In this document: piece after piece, positions 42,693 to 54,187 of the stretch
Position numbering within the stretch: position 1 is the stretch's first letter
Layout of the letters: every line of letters begins with the position of its first letter
Source: Prillingera fragicola
Lineage: Eukaryota; Basidiomycota; Tremellomycetes; Trichosporonales; Trichosporonaceae
Direction: 5' to 3'
Assembly: GCA_002335605.1 (NCBI GenBank)
Contig: BEDY01000007.1
Coordinates: 310,001 to 374,000, forward strand
DNA length: 64,000 nucleotides
Position numbers and translations under genes: made by a program
The notes under the pieces: generated by a model
What the model was told of the DNA's origin: nothing
Seen by the model: only the letters and a program-made list of their open reading frames with translations
Database searches by the model: none

Positions 42693-44170
42693 ATGCGTTT
42701 CTTCGTGGCGGCTTCAGTGCTCGCCCTCTCTGCCCGCGCACAGTTCGGTCCCGCCACACCGACGGCAGCTGCGGCTGGCACTCTGGCGCCGTCGCCGACC
42801 CAGTCTGCGGGATGCTTCCTTCGTGAGTGAATGGAGGCTCGGGGAGACCTGACTCGCAGATAACGACCAGTGGGAATGCGCCGCGGCCCGCACGACGTTT
42901 CTCCCCTCTGCCAACGGGCACAACTCGTCCTTATCCGATGACGAGCACGGCGAGTGCATCATCCACGTCGGCCACACACATGGTGACTGCTCTGCCGAAC
43001 AGCTCGCCTGTGGACTCATCTTGTTGGAGGACTACAGCATGCCCCTGCACATTGGTGCCATCTTTATTATTCTGATTACATCGGCGCTCGGTGTCATGAT
43101 CCCACTTGTGGCGGGGTGGCGGCGGGCTGGTGACAAGCGAGCTGCGCCGCTTGATGCGTCTAGTTTTGGAACCGGGGTTGGTTTCTGGGGAAATCTGTTC
43201 TTCCTTGCTCGCCACTTTGGCACTGTGAGTCTGAATGGGAGAGCTCGGCTGACGACAGGGTATCATTCTCTCCACGGCCTTCATTCACTTGCTCTACCAT
43301 GGCTTTGTCATGTTCAACAACGATTGCGTGGGCGAGCTGGGCTTCGAGGCGACAGCTCCCGCAATTGCCCTCGCCAGCGTCATGGTCACTTTTCTCCTAG
43401 ACTTTGTCGGCTCCCGCGTCGCTCACGGAAAACTTACCCGTGACCTCCCCCCGCACCACCCGCACTCGCCTTCCATGCACAGTCCTGGTTCTCAGTCCGA
43501 GGACGGCCACGGAGAAAAGGATGTGGCCATGCCTGTCATCAGCACCGAGGTATGCTCGCACGCCGAAGCAGTGTTCCGTACCGAGCAAGGCTGGCAGGTG
43601 CTTCTTCTTGAAGCCGGTATCATCTTCCACTCGTGAGTGTTAGCCGTAACGAAGTGTGGCTGAACATTTTCAGCATCATGATTGGGGTGACACTCGGCGC
43701 CGGCTCTGGGGCCGGCTGGACCACGCTCCTGATTGTGCTCGTCTTCCACCAATTCTTCGAGGGTGCCGCCCTCGGAGCCCGCATTGCGCTTTTGTTCTGG
43801 ATCTCAAAGACCAAGACGTTTATCATGGGTTTCGCGTTCATGGTGAGTTGCAGCCGAAGCGCTTGCTGACAGCAGCTTGTCACTCCCATTGGCGTCGCAA
43901 TCGGTATCGGAGTCCGCAAGTCGTTTTCACAGAATGGCAAGGCAGCACTCTTGTCGGTCGGAGTGCTGAACTCGGTTTCCGCTGGTATTCTCGTAAGTCG
44001 TGACTCCGAGGCTATGCACTGACCAGCAGCTGTACACGGCGTTCAAGCTCCTCGCCGCCGACTTTGTCGATGGACCCCTGCGCACTGCCCGCGCCTCGCG
44101 AGTCATTGCGGCCCTGGTGGCAATGTTTGTTGGTCTTGTCGCCATGAGTGTCTTGGGCAAGTGGGCTTAG
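42693..44170 (+). CDS. ZIP-family plasma-membrane zinc transporter (Zrt1-like)
   Basis: Exons 42693-42822, 42860-43224, 43259-43632, 43674-43842, 43876-43992 and 44030-44170 give 431 residues. A signal peptide (MRFFVAASVLALSARA) precedes an extracellular domain of about 90 residues with four or more Cys and HVGHTHGDC, a potential zinc-capturing site. Eight membrane segments follow; the variable loop after TM3 is His-rich (PPHHPHSPSMHSPGSQSEDGHGEKD). The transport-site helices are intact: TM4 FHSIMIGVTLGA and TM5 VFHQFFEGAALGARI. It imports Zn2+ across the plasma membrane. It is divergent from the Pra1-like gene, as PRA1-ZRT1 in Candida albicans. Confidence 0.92.
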
Positions 44171-44419
44171 TCATAGTGCCTCACAGAGTAAATGCACATC
44201 AATACCTAATCAGGCTATAGATGATTGGGCATCCTACTGGGTCGCGTTGAGATGAAGGACACAAAGTGTGTGAACATTGACGTTCACACGCAGCTTATGT
44301 CTTTACCAGTCAGACTCATAAGTGACATGAAAGCACTGGTGGTTCAAGTTGGAGCTCAGCTAAGATCCCCAACGTTCATGTCCTATGTGTAAAGTCAAGA
44401 ACAGTTGCACTTCAACCTA

Positions 44420-45388
44420 CTACTCTACAGCAGCATACCGTTCATCCGTCTCCAGCGCAAACTGCTCCTCTCCAACCATTTCACGATACTCGTCAAACGT
44501 GAGACTGCGGAAATTGGGCGACGCGACCGCCAGCTCCCCAAGCTTGCCACACTTGGCCAGAGCAGCCTCAAACTCGTTCCAGCTCTGAGCCACTCGGAAG
44601 TGCCGCTCAAGATACTTCCCGCTCGACACAAAGATACATTGAACCTGTGGGTTGCGGGCCGCACAGACTCGTGTAAACTCGTGAAACTCATCCCCACTCA
44701 TTATGTCGTCAAACGTGCAGTCGAGTGGAATGATAACCAGCTCTCGGAGTGTCGGAGGGACCACATAATCTAGGCTGAGATATGGCCCATGCGGCTCGCA
44801 GAAGTTGAGGACGATGCGCTCAAACCCCTGCCAGTAACGTACTCTGAAGTAAGGACTCGGCTGGGAGGCATAGGTCGCCATGTCACCAATGTCCGAGAAG
44901 CCTTCGTTGCTCTGGCCATGTCTGCATGTGAATTTGCTGGGCGGGGGAGCGAGGATGATGAGGTTTTGTGCCGGTGGGAGGCAATGTGGGTGTTGCGGAT
45001 TAAAGCGTTCTACACCCCTGCCGCGGAGCCGAATCGTGTGCAGGTGCAACATGCAATGGTCGTAGCCAAGGGGGATGGTCGACTGGTATTCGCCTTCTAC
45101 GTCGAGGATACGGACAGAATTCAGCCAGTTCAGGGAGTTGTCTTGGAGCCTCGTAGTTCCCAGTGCCCACCATGCTTTGAAGATTTGGTAGAATACAGGA
45201 AGTCGGTGGTGTGGAGGTCGAAGATAGTTGTTTGCACTCAGGACGACGTGGAAGCCGAGTGCTGCGTCAGCAAGGGCGCGATACGTGCGGCTCGTGCGAC
45301 GGAACTGGACGAGGGTGGCGTGCGGCGCATAGTGAATGATACGTTCTACGATGTGCGGGTAGGCTGTTGCGTCGATTATGACTGACAT
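44420..45388 (-). CDS. F-box-like protein, single exon (322 aa)
   Basis: From ATG 45388 (an open frame extends upstream but would add 92 residues of Arg/Leu-rich sequence unlike the family). The N-terminus AYPHIVERIIHYAPHATLVQFRRTSRTYRALADAAL fits an F-box-like helical pair (P-x-I-x-x-I-I ... L-x-x-F-R-x-x-x-R). A leucine-rich middle with strand-turn spacing suggests LRR-like repeats. It lacks the H-x4-C and C-x4-C pattern of the cluster at 54-63 kb, so it belongs to another subgroup. Known F-box proteins recruit substrates to SCF ubiquitin ligases; the target is unknown. Confidence 0.7.
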   Translation of the reverse strand: MSVIIDATAYPHIVERIIHYAPHATLVQFRRTSRTYRALADAALGFHVVLSANNYLRPPHHRLPVFYQIFKAWWALGTTRLQDNSLNWLNSVRILDVEGEYQSTIPLGYDHCMLHLHTIRLRGRGVERFNPQHPHCLPPAQNLIILAPPPSKFTCRHGQSNEGFSDIGDMATYASQPSPYFRVRYWQGFERIVLNFCEPHGPYLSLDYVVPPTLRELVIIPLDCTFDDIMSGDEFHEFTRVCAARNPQVQCIFVSSGKYLERHFRVAQSWNEFEAALAKCGKLGELAVASPNFRSLTFDEYREMVGEEQFALETDERYAAVE

Positions 45389-45560
45389 GGTGTTTGGGTT
45401 GGGTGTTACTGGCGAGGGAGGTGAGAGATGAAGAGGAGTGAGAATCAAAGCGAAAACGGATCCCCAGAACCGTGTGAGCGTGCGCCACACATCCCTCCAG
45501 TCCTCCATGACGGAGACAGTGGCGAGGCGTCCACTTGCAGCTCTAACCCAGAATGCATAG

Positions 45561-46995
45561 CTACCTGCTCGTAACGCCAAACCACGCAAGCCCGGCAAGC
45601 CCACCTCCGATAACACTCCCCCACGCAGGCACCGAAAACGTCCTACACGCCACAAACGCACCACTACTCACAACCGCCCAAAAGGGGCTCGAAGTCAGCG
45701 GCCCACTGACAGTCTGCTCGGTACGTCCCTCGGCCGGCTGGTAGATGTACCCTACGAGAAACAGCTGCCACACTGCCGTGAACACCAGGCCCGAGGCGGA
45801 CGCGTTGAGACCGCGGATAACGCTGCGGAGCACGGGGTGTTCGCGCCATTTGCCGTAAACTGGGAGTAAGGCTAGTTTGAGCACAATCCCAGGCCCAAAG
45901 ATGCCGATAAACGCTGCTACGGCCCCCGCGGCGCGATTGGAGGGCACAGCGAGCACGCCGAGGGCGACGGCAAAGTTGAAGTTTGGGCCTGGGAACGCTT
46001 GCAGGATTGCAAAGACTAGCAGGAAATCGCGCGAGGATACCCAGCCTTCGGCTACGACATAGTCGCGTAACAGGGGGATGACGACCGGGCCACCGCCAAA
46101 GATGATCGTGCCTGCTACGACCATGTTGGCGAAGAACTGGTGTCAGCTTGTACGTGTGGTGAGAACTTACATCTAGCAGGCGGGGCACAGACCGGCCTGC
46201 ATTTTGAAGACCTGCGCGTGTCGCGAGCGGGACGGTGAGGAAGAGGGCAAATCCCAGCAGGAGCGAGATTATCACGGGCACCGAGACGACCATGAGTGCC
46301 GGGCGTGCTGGCTCTGGCTGATCTTCAACCTGGCCACTATGGGTGAGCGACGGGGTACTTCCATTCGGCGTGCCATTCTGGCCGCCATTCGGCGCCGTGA
46401 GAGGAATATCGTGCACCTCGCGCTTCCTCCGCAGCCGCCGCCACGCCTGCCGCCGAAAGTCCCACCCAAACGTCGCGAGACCGCCAGCGGCAATGAGGGT
46501 AGGATACATCCACGGCGCGTGGTAGCAGATGCCAAAACTGGCCGAAAGCCACAGCAAGAGGACGGTCAGCCTGTCGGTTGCAGCTGCCGTCGCGAGCTGC
46601 ACGGCAGCGAGAGCAATGAGGCCGACCGCTGCGGCGTTGAGACCCGTGAGCAGCGCAAGCACGATGGGCGGCAGCCGATCCGGAATCCTGGTGATCCCCA
46701 CCGCAAGCCCCGCCATACCCGCCGCGCCTGGAAGACTCCAGAGCAAGAACGCGAAGATCCCCGCCGCCACGCCGTGTGTGACGACCGCGATGGAGAAGGC
46801 GAGCTGCGTGCTCCCCGGCCCGGGCAGGGCGTTACCTAGCGCGAAGAGGTCGAGAAAGGTCGTTTCGTCTACCCATTTGAGCGTCTCGACGAAACGGTGC
46901 CGCAGGATCAGGACGTGTACGCCTGGACCGCCAAAGGAGGTGAAGCCTAGGTCGTAGTAGTGCCGCGCGATGGCGGTGAGGTCCGAGATGGTCAT
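45561..46995 (-). CDS. Chromate transporter, CHR/ChrA family, two-domain form
   Basis: Two exons (46995-46171 and 46136-45561; 34-nt intron) give 466 residues. Both halves show the CHR signature: FTSFGGPGVHVLILRHRFVE with GNALPGPGSTQLAF in the first and TIIFGGGPVVIPLLRDYVV with LQAFPGPNFNFAVALG in the second. There are about ten to twelve membrane segments, with a hydrophilic linker of about 60 residues between halves (RLRRKREVHDIPLTAPNGGQ...). Bacterial ChrA exports chromate; fungal members are little studied and may move chromate or sulfate. The intron falls exactly in the linker-to-second-half transition, inside TM sequence. Confidence 0.9.
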
Positions 46996-47450
46996 CGGAG
47001 TGGGCGCTCGACGCGGGCTTGCTGAGGTGTACTGGAAAGATCAAGGCTGTTGCAAAGTTTGGATCTCAATGTGGATGCTTGCTGTGGTATGGCTTGGCGT
47101 TGTATCGGTTCCCGACGCCAAATGGGGGGATTGGTGGTATTGGCTGGAGATCACACGTGTGCGGTTCGATGGGGAGGGCTGGAGAGTGGTATCAAGTGGG
47201 CATGAACGTCATCAATCTTGGAGAAACAAAAGAGATGCCAGTGAGAACAAGAAGAAAGGAGATGAGTTTGAGCCTGTAGAAGGAGAGTAGATGGAAGAGA
47301 AGCAGTGGACGCGACAATGACGCCTTTTGTCGCCAAGATAACGATTGACCAGCGACTGAGGGTGGAGGCGGGGCACCACACTCTCAACACCCACTGCACC
47401 ACGGCACTGCAGCCTGTATCGTCGCTATGTATGCATCTATGAACAACAAA
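46996..47450. other. Intergenic between chromate transporter and P450
   Basis: No gene is recognised in these 455 bp, which combine the chromate-transporter promoter and the P450 3' region. Confidence 0.4.
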
Positions 47451-48995
47451 CTATACCTCTAAACGTCCAACCCGCATAGGCAGCCCCGGCACAGCCTTCC
47501 CATTCTTCATAACATGCGGACGGCTCGTCAACAGCGCACGAGCTACAACCTCCTCGTCGCCGGGCATAAACTCGAGTTCACGAAGCAACACAAACAAAAC
47601 CGCCTTTATCTCGGCCACGGCAAACCGGAAACCCAAACACGAGTGCGGTCCGGACAAGAATGTGTACAGATTACCATATGGCGCGCCGATGGCTCCGTCC
47701 CCTTTGGACGGCACGCCGTCGCGCTCGAACCGATCTGGGTCGAATTCCGCTGCCGTCGGTCCCCAGACTTCAGGTAAGCGGTTGAGCGCGCCGTATGGCA
47801 GGTACAGAGCTGTGCCTTTGGGTACATGGATGGTGTCTCGCGGCCCACCGGGGGTGTCGAGGGGCTTGGAGAGGGGAAGGTGGGTAGTCTCCATGGCTTC
47901 GCGGTGGGTGCCGACCACTGGCGCGTCGAGGCGGAGAATCTCGCGAACGACGGCAGCGAGGAGAGGCAGGTCGTTGAGCTCGGCTGCTGTTGGGTTGGAT
48001 GGAGCTGCCTGCACCTCGCCTCGGAGTCGGATTTGGATATCAGGAGCGTGGGCGAGACGATACAGTCCCCACGCTATTGCGCTTGCAGTCGTCTCGTGGC
48101 CTGCAAAGAGGAGGGTCTGAACGACAACTGCGACTTCTTCGTCACTCAAGCGCTGCTTTGGCGGCAAGTCTGGATCTGTGTTGGCGCGGATGACGAGGCC
48201 TAGCATGCTGCGTGCTGGGAGGCCGGTCGAGGCGTCCTTGGCATCAGCGACCAGGTGGCGGGCGGCCTTGATGACAATGGCTCGAGCCGAGTCAAATGTC
48301 CTCTGAGCCTTTGTTGGGATGCGCTGCAGCAGCGGGAACGTGAGCTGCAGTACTGTGACAGGCGTGAGGTTTGTCCTCGAGTCGACCAAGTCGCGATATG
48401 CCCTCCCGAGCTCGTCTGTCATTCCTTCAGGGTCTTCACCAAGCCCGCAAATGCGCATTACACGCAACGCCGTCGTCGCTGCCTGCGACAGCATATCCAC
48501 CTCCTTGCCAGCGGCCAGTAGGCGGTCTCGCATCCGCCACGCCTCGGTGAGGAACTCTGGCACGAGCGCATCAATGGCCGCAGCGGTGAAGGCAGGACCG
48601 AGGACGCGCCTATGCCGCCGATGCACGTCCCCTTCAGACACGAGGATGCCCCCGCCCAGAATCGCTTCGAGCACCGCGACTGAGCGCTGGGGTTTCCGGA
48701 ACGTCTCGGAATGCTCGAATATGTGGGCTACGGCGCGGGGGTCGGCGACAAAGAGGTTTGGTTCGCCGAGAATCTGCTGGACGACAAAGATGCGGCCATA
48801 TTGCTGTATCCACTTGGTTGGGGCTGAGAGGGGGTCGGCGCCAAACAAGTCAAAGAAGGAGCCAAAGAATGGGTGCGTTGGGGGAGGGCCTGGCAAGTGG
48901 CTCCAGCGACTGGGGACGACGCGGGTCAGGTAGAGGAATGTGCCGGCGAGAAGAGCTGCCAACGTTACAAGGCTGCTGAGAAGCAGACCTGGCAT
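47451..48995 (-). CDS. Cytochrome P450, membrane-anchored
   Basis: Apparently a single exon. From ATG 48995 (MPGLLLSSLVTLAALLAGTFLYL, a membrane anchor) it encodes 514 residues; in-frame ATGs at 49082 and 49136 would add 29 or 47 residues. The hinge is HLPGPPPTHPFFGSFFDLFG. The I helix is LLFAGHETTASAIAW (oxygen activation), the K helix EILR, and the haem loop FLSGPHSCLGFRFA carries the thiolate Cys. The overall pattern resembles fungal CYP families acting on alkanes, fatty acids or aromatics in the ER; the substrate is unknown. The lack of introns is unusual among its neighbours. Confidence 0.92.
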   Translation of the reverse strand: MPGLLLSSLVTLAALLAGTFLYLTRVVPSRWSHLPGPPPTHPFFGSFFDLFGADPLSAPTKWIQQYGRIFVVQQILGEPNLFVADPRAVAHIFEHSETFRKPQRSVAVLEAILGGGILVSEGDVHRRHRRVLGPAFTAAAIDALVPEFLTEAWRMRDRLLAAGKEVDMLSQAATTALRVMRICGLGEDPEGMTDELGRAYRDLVDSRTNLTPVTVLQLTFPLLQRIPTKAQRTFDSARAIVIKAARHLVADAKDASTGLPARSMLGLVIRANTDPDLPPKQRLSDEEVAVVVQTLLFAGHETTASAIAWGLYRLAHAPDIQIRLRGEVQAAPSNPTAAELNDLPLLAAVVREILRLDAPVVGTHREAMETTHLPLSKPLDTPGGPRDTIHVPKGTALYLPYGALNRLPEVWGPTAAEFDPDRFERDGVPSKGDGAIGAPYGNLYTFLSGPHSCLGFRFAVAEIKAVLFVLLRELEFMPGDEEVVARALLTSRPHVMKNGKAVPGLPMRVGRLEV

Positions 48996-49236
48996 TGCAG
49001 CTGCTGTGGGTGTTGTTGAAGAGTGTGCATTGTCAAGCATTGTTGCAGCAAGTGTCGTGGCGTCGTTGTTCGCACTGTCCATTGAAGGTAGCGTGGTTTC
49101 CGTGCCTGGCTGATTGCTGGTCTTGGCGCTGAACATGACGCTCACCTCACTCCCAATCGCCCTTTCCACCATAAAATCACTACTACACTCCCTCCTGGCA
49201 CCAACACCAACCCCTACACATGCCGCCAACACTAGC

Positions 49237-50530
49237 ATGACACCCGAGCGCGCCGACCCCATCGTGCTCTGGGACGCCGGCCTAGCGTGGAGCGTGTTCA
49301 GCCTGTTGGAGCCCCACGACCTCGTCGTCGCCTCCCGCGTTTCGAAACGGTGGCGAACGGCTTTTGACGCGCACAGTGTCTGGAGATGGCTGTATGTTGG
49401 CCAGGGAGGGGGGGCTGAAATTTCTGTCGGCGTAGACTGGCGCGAGCACTGTACGCATTTGAGAAAGGCGGGAGCTGACCTCGTAGATGGCAAGTATGCT
49501 CGCGTGCAACGCAGCTGGACGCGCGGGACCTACACCGACGGCGTTTTCGAGTCCTGGACGGCAATACGGGGTCTAGACCCAGAGAATGGTCTGACGACAG
49601 CCCAAGGGTTCAGTCCCAACATTTCCTGCGTGCCGCCAACGCTCGAGATTACGCCATGTGCGGTTTATGATCTCGACCTCGTCGAGGAGCGATGGTATCT
49701 TCTTGGCCACAAGGATCATCCGTCTATCAACCCAGCTGCACCAGCACGAGTTGTCTATGTTCAGGCTCGCGAGCCTGCAGACTATGAGAAGGAGTGGCTC
49801 GCCGAACGCGGTTCAGTCGACACTACCTCGTTAGCTCCTACTCCCCGTCAAGTTCTTTGCTGATGTTGCTCAGAGCCCAGTTCACTCACCGCCACATGTT
49901 TCTACCCCTCGAGGACGGCGAGGAAAGTCCCATGTCGTGCATAGCCGTCATACCATGGTATGAGTCGGTCTTCCGGACAGCCTCGAGAATACGCGACCCA
50001 GACTTGCGCGCGGGCTACCTGGGGCAGTGCATCGTCATCCTCTCAATCGTAACCCATCACGTCGCGATCGACACAAATCGCACCCGAGTAGTTCTAGCAG
50101 GCGTGAGTACTGTGTGACCTGCCGAGCTGACATGCAGCTACACACCCGCGACGCAATGGCAGTCCTCGCCGACACATCCTTCCCCGTCCCACCCCTCCCC
50201 TCCACCCCGGCGCGACGCGCGCACAGGCTCCGCGTCCTCTTTCTCCCATCGGGCAAGTCGTCACTCCGCTCAGTAGCCATTGACGAGAGGGCAGTCTACG
50301 TCGCCCGCAAGGGGTTTGTCGGCGCGTCTATCCGGGTCATGTCGTTTGATCCAGCCTGGGTTGTGAGCGGCGACGAGGATAAGCCAGAGCTGGTGGCTCT
50401 GTCCGTCGCGGCGAGAGTGGAGAGGCCCATTGTTGCCAGGCTGAGGTCTTGGGCTCGCCGGGCTAGGAATGAGGCGGCTGGGCCGTCGACTCCGTCTAGT
50501 CCGGGGCTCTTTTCCAAGTCTGGTCGTTGA
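49237..50530 (+). CDS. F-box protein, unknown target (404 aa)
   Basis: Exons 49237-49829, 49874-50102 and 50138-50530 join in frame. The N-terminus is a good F-box: LAWSVFSLLEPHDLVVASRVSKRWRTAFDAHSVWRWLYVG. After a WRE...LRKAGADL spacer, the remainder (VYDLDLVEERWYLLGH, YVQAREPADYEKEWL) has no recognisable repeats. The C-terminus is Arg/Ser/Pro-rich. I chose ATG 49237 because it directly precedes the F-box; an in-frame ATG at about 49135 overlaps the upstream ATGs of the divergent P450. It probably links a substrate to the SCF complex. Confidence 0.75.
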
Positions 50531-50778
50531 CGCGCTCCACCGTCCTTTACGACATTGACAGAACGCCGCCCCGCTTTCTCTACTGGAGCTCGCTGTCCGA
50601 TCCATTTCGCTGCTCTCTGCATCTCATACCATACCATAACCCACGCCCCTCTAGCCATAGGCCATTTCGCATGCATTCCCGTTGACAACACGTACTGCTC
50701 GCCTAGTCGTCGGTCTATTCCCGGATTTAAGGATATAGACTCCGGCCCAGGCACGAATGACGATGAACTGGTGAGACT

Positions 50779-53621
50779 ATGCCCGACGCTCAACAACAGT
50801 CCCATCTCTCTCGTCAACATCCACATCGTACAGTAGTAGTTTGGTCGACGGGAGCATCGTTCATGTCGCCCTCAACCTACCAGGGACAAGTAAGTCGCAG
50901 CAAAGCCAGCAGCTGACCACCATCCAGTGCGCACCCACAAGGAACTCTCACACTCGCCCTCCTCTGGCGCCGTAGCCCGCTCTGTTGGCGCACACGATGC
51001 CGATGTGATAAAGCTCGACATTGAGCGAAACCTAAAGCTCTGGAGCTGCCAGGAGGCTCTTCAGAATGGGTACGTTCTTGCTATCGCCGGTTTCGCTGAC
51101 CTCAGTCGCCTGCCCTCGAACGGCCAACTCGATGCCGCGCTCGTCTTCGCGTCCAAGCGCTGCGTGGCCCACGAGACCAGCACGTTGAGCGACGACACTC
51201 TGGGCGCCATCAAGGCCGCGCGCCGGCTTCTTGAAACCTTTCGCCTAGTTCTCAAGGCCAAGAACGCAGACGAGCTGATCCAGGACACGGTCTGGCTTAC
51301 CTGTCTCGAGTCTAGCCGGGGATATCGCAAGCACGCGGGGGAGGCCGTCGAGGAGGCTGCGCAGACGCACAACATTGACAAGGATCTTGAGATGCTGGTC
51401 GAGGGGACCGCGCAGGAGTATGGCGTGAGGGAGGGGGAGCTTGCGCAGGCTGCGCGGCATGTGCGGCGCCTGGCCATGATGCTGTTCACCAACCCCGAGG
51501 TGCGGGCTGCGCTTGTTGATCTGGTCAAGATTGGGCGGGAGATGGTCACGGGAAAGCCGGCCGCTGAGGATGTGGAGGATGTGGATGACGATGCGGATGT
51601 CGAGTCGGTCGTGTTTGACGAGAACGGGCAGCCGATCGAGACGATTGGAGAAAACGGAGAAGCGAATCCTGCAGAAACGCCCGATTTGCATATCCCGGGC
51701 GAGTTTCTTTCTGACTGGGATAACGATAGCTCGGACGGCGAGGACGACAGCGACGAGATCCGATGGGAGGACGCCCAGGCTCATCCGGAGCAAGCTTCCA
51801 AGCAGGCAAAGCGAGAGGCGAGGATCCAGGAGCTTGTCGCCTCGGCAGTGTGAGTGGTCGGTATGCACGATAGCTGCTGACTGGCAGGAAGAGCCTGCAG
51901 GACAAGGACGGATACGGCGACTCGATGGCTTGGCTGCTTGACACGTTTGAAGCGTACGAGTCGGAGATGTTCGCCCTGGCCCATGGCGAACCAGAGGTCG
52001 AGCCAGGCGCGTCCCGCCTAGGACCTGCTACGCACCGCATTATGAGCAACATTGTCACGCTCGCCGAGCGCTTTGCCCATGGTAAATCCGTCGCTCCCGT
52101 CCAGCAGTCGATCCTGGCAGTGTACACGGACATTCTATCTTCGCCCGACCTAAAGCTGCTTGGCCGCGAGGTTGACGCCCTGATCCGCCGAGTCATGGTC
52201 GAACAGGGCTATGTCGAAAGCCAAGACTGCGTCACTGCGAGTAACGATCTGTGGGAGCGTGGCCGCGGTCTTTTCTCGAACGAACTCTACCGCGCACACT
52301 GGAGCACGCTGTGCACTGGCGTGTCGAGCTGGCTCGGCTGGGGCCAAGAGCTCGCCATCGGGTCCGAGCAGGTGGCAAGCAACTTCAACGAGGACCCGTT
52401 GACGCGTAAACTCGACCGTGACTGGCAACGATTCATCAAGGCGCTCATCTTGGACAAACGCCGACGCCCAGAGTTCAAGCGCCGGCTGTGGTCTGACTTG
52501 GCGGGCATGATCGTGCCGGCTCTCGGCGGTCTGGGGTTCATACCCATTCCCCGGATCGAGATGAACAACCCCTTCGTGGAACTTGTGCTGGAGAATGTGT
52601 ATCTTTCGGTTGAGAACCTCGTCCCGACGGTGGTCAAGTTTGATCAGCAAGACTCGTACAACTGGTCGCCATTCTCGGCGCTGCGTGCGACGTCTGAGGC
52701 TGGTAACGAGTATCGGCTGCGGATGGACGCCAGTCAGGTCCAGGTCGACGTCAAGGATGTGCCGTTCTCGCTGCGGTGCAAGAAGGGCATACCGTTTACT
52801 GATACAGGCATGCGTGAGTTGGTCATTCCGGTCCCAGCTGACATGTAGTGGACATTTCTCTCTCGCGGCAAGGGCTGAGCATTACACTTGACGTCGACAT
52901 TGACACCCGGGACGACCACCCGCAGGTCCTCAGAGTTCGCGACGTCAAGGTGTCTATTGACGAGCTGGATTTCTCCTTCCACAAGACAAAGCGCGACTGG
53001 CTGTATCGCCTTGTGTTCACCTCTGTGGCTGTGCCTCTGCTCAAGCAAGTGATGAAGGTCAAGATGGAGGCCAAGATCAAGCAGCGGCTAGCGCAGCTCG
53101 ACGTCCACCTGGTCGACATCCGGAACCGCTACCACGTACAGAGTAAGAAGGCCGCCGCGAAACAAAAGGAAGGCGAAGCAGCACCCGGCGTCACAGGCAC
53201 CCTGATCCGGATTCTGGGCGATAAGATCAAGGAGCTCGACGAGGCCAAGCGCCTCCGCCGCCCCCTCCTCGCAGGCAAAGCTGGCGCGCGCGCAGCCATA
53301 CGCAAGGCCGACGAAGCCGCTGGCCTGTCCGAGAAGCAACTCCAGCCACCGCCCGACACGGACAGCGAGGCAGAGGACGAGCCTGGCGGTCCCCGGAAGC
53401 GCAAAAAGTTCAAAATCAGTGATCGCCTCGAAAACACTCTGCTACCCATGACCACGCCCAATGCAGAGGCGTCGTGGGTGTACCGCCGCTGGCGCGTCGA
53501 GGAGGCTGCGCGCCGCTCGGCGCTGGCTTCCGACCCGGGTCGTAGCCTGCCCCCGACCACTATGGGGCTCGGGGTCGGGTCGCCGCGGCCGTGGCGCTCG
53601 CCAGTGTTTACATTTGGGTAG
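50779..53621 (+). CDS. HAM1-family protein (HAM1 N- and C-terminal domains)
   Basis: Exons 50779-50889, 50942-51849, 51888-52813 and 52849-53621 give 905 residues. The start and first intron are the least certain: ATG 50779 is followed by 37 codons, and the acceptor CCCACAAG keeps frame. The helical N-terminal half (KLDIERNLKLWSCQEALQNGYVL ... LIQDTVWLTCLESSRGYRKHAGEAVEEAA) is followed by an acidic linker and the conserved C-terminal region with WSDLAGMIVPALGGLGFIPIPRIEMNNPFVELVLENV. That region resembles the HAM1 domain and lipid-binding TULIP-like beta proteins. HAM-1 is named from Neurospora hyphal fusion; molecular function is not settled. Confidence 0.82.
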
Positions 53622-54187
53622 CTGCGTCGTTGGCGGTGCTGTACTGTGTGCGGATCTGGGTTGGATTGTATCGCAGAGATGACTATGTATGTGTATCAAC
53701 ATGCAGAGGACCGATCACTTTGTGCGGGTACGGGAGCGAGTCCTGCGGGGTTCAAGTGGACTTGTGGCCGCTGTCACCGCCTCTTCTGGTGCCACTGACG
53801 AGCTACCAGTCGAGACGCGGAGGGTGAAGAACGCGGCCTTTGGTGTTTGGCCTGGGCTCGAACGGTGAACGTGACCGCGATATGCACGAGTATGACTGGT
53901 GCCCGAGATGAGCACGACGAGCGACGCGGTACGCGTGAGTGGAGATGAGAAAGACGTGCCTGGGTCTGGAAGAGTTGCGGTCTCTGGTGCCCGTCGTTGA
54001 AACCACCGCATTTGCCTTTGACGCGATCTCTCTTCCGCCTCTCTCTCCCTGTGTCCTCGCTCCCGGCTTGGGAGACCGAGGTCAGGGGCAGGATCAATGT
54101 AGATGGTCAACCACTCGGCAATGCACATATATATGTCGATTGTGCCCTCAAAGCCCCCACGCGCTCACCATCACCCATTTCACAATC
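53622..54187. promoter_or_regulatory. Promoter region of the first cluster F-box-like gene
   Basis: A CACATATATATGTCG TATA element at about 54124-54138 lies 55 bp before ATG 54188. It argues against using the open frame that extends upstream to 53939. Confidence 0.5.

Noticed and set aside
46204..46839. A 211-codon plus-strand frame inside the chromate-transporter gene
   Set aside because: Highly charged translation typical of an antisense shadow of a membrane protein.
53939..54187. N-terminal extension of cluster member 1
   Set aside because: The frame is open but a TATA box lies inside it and the sequence does not match the other paralogues.
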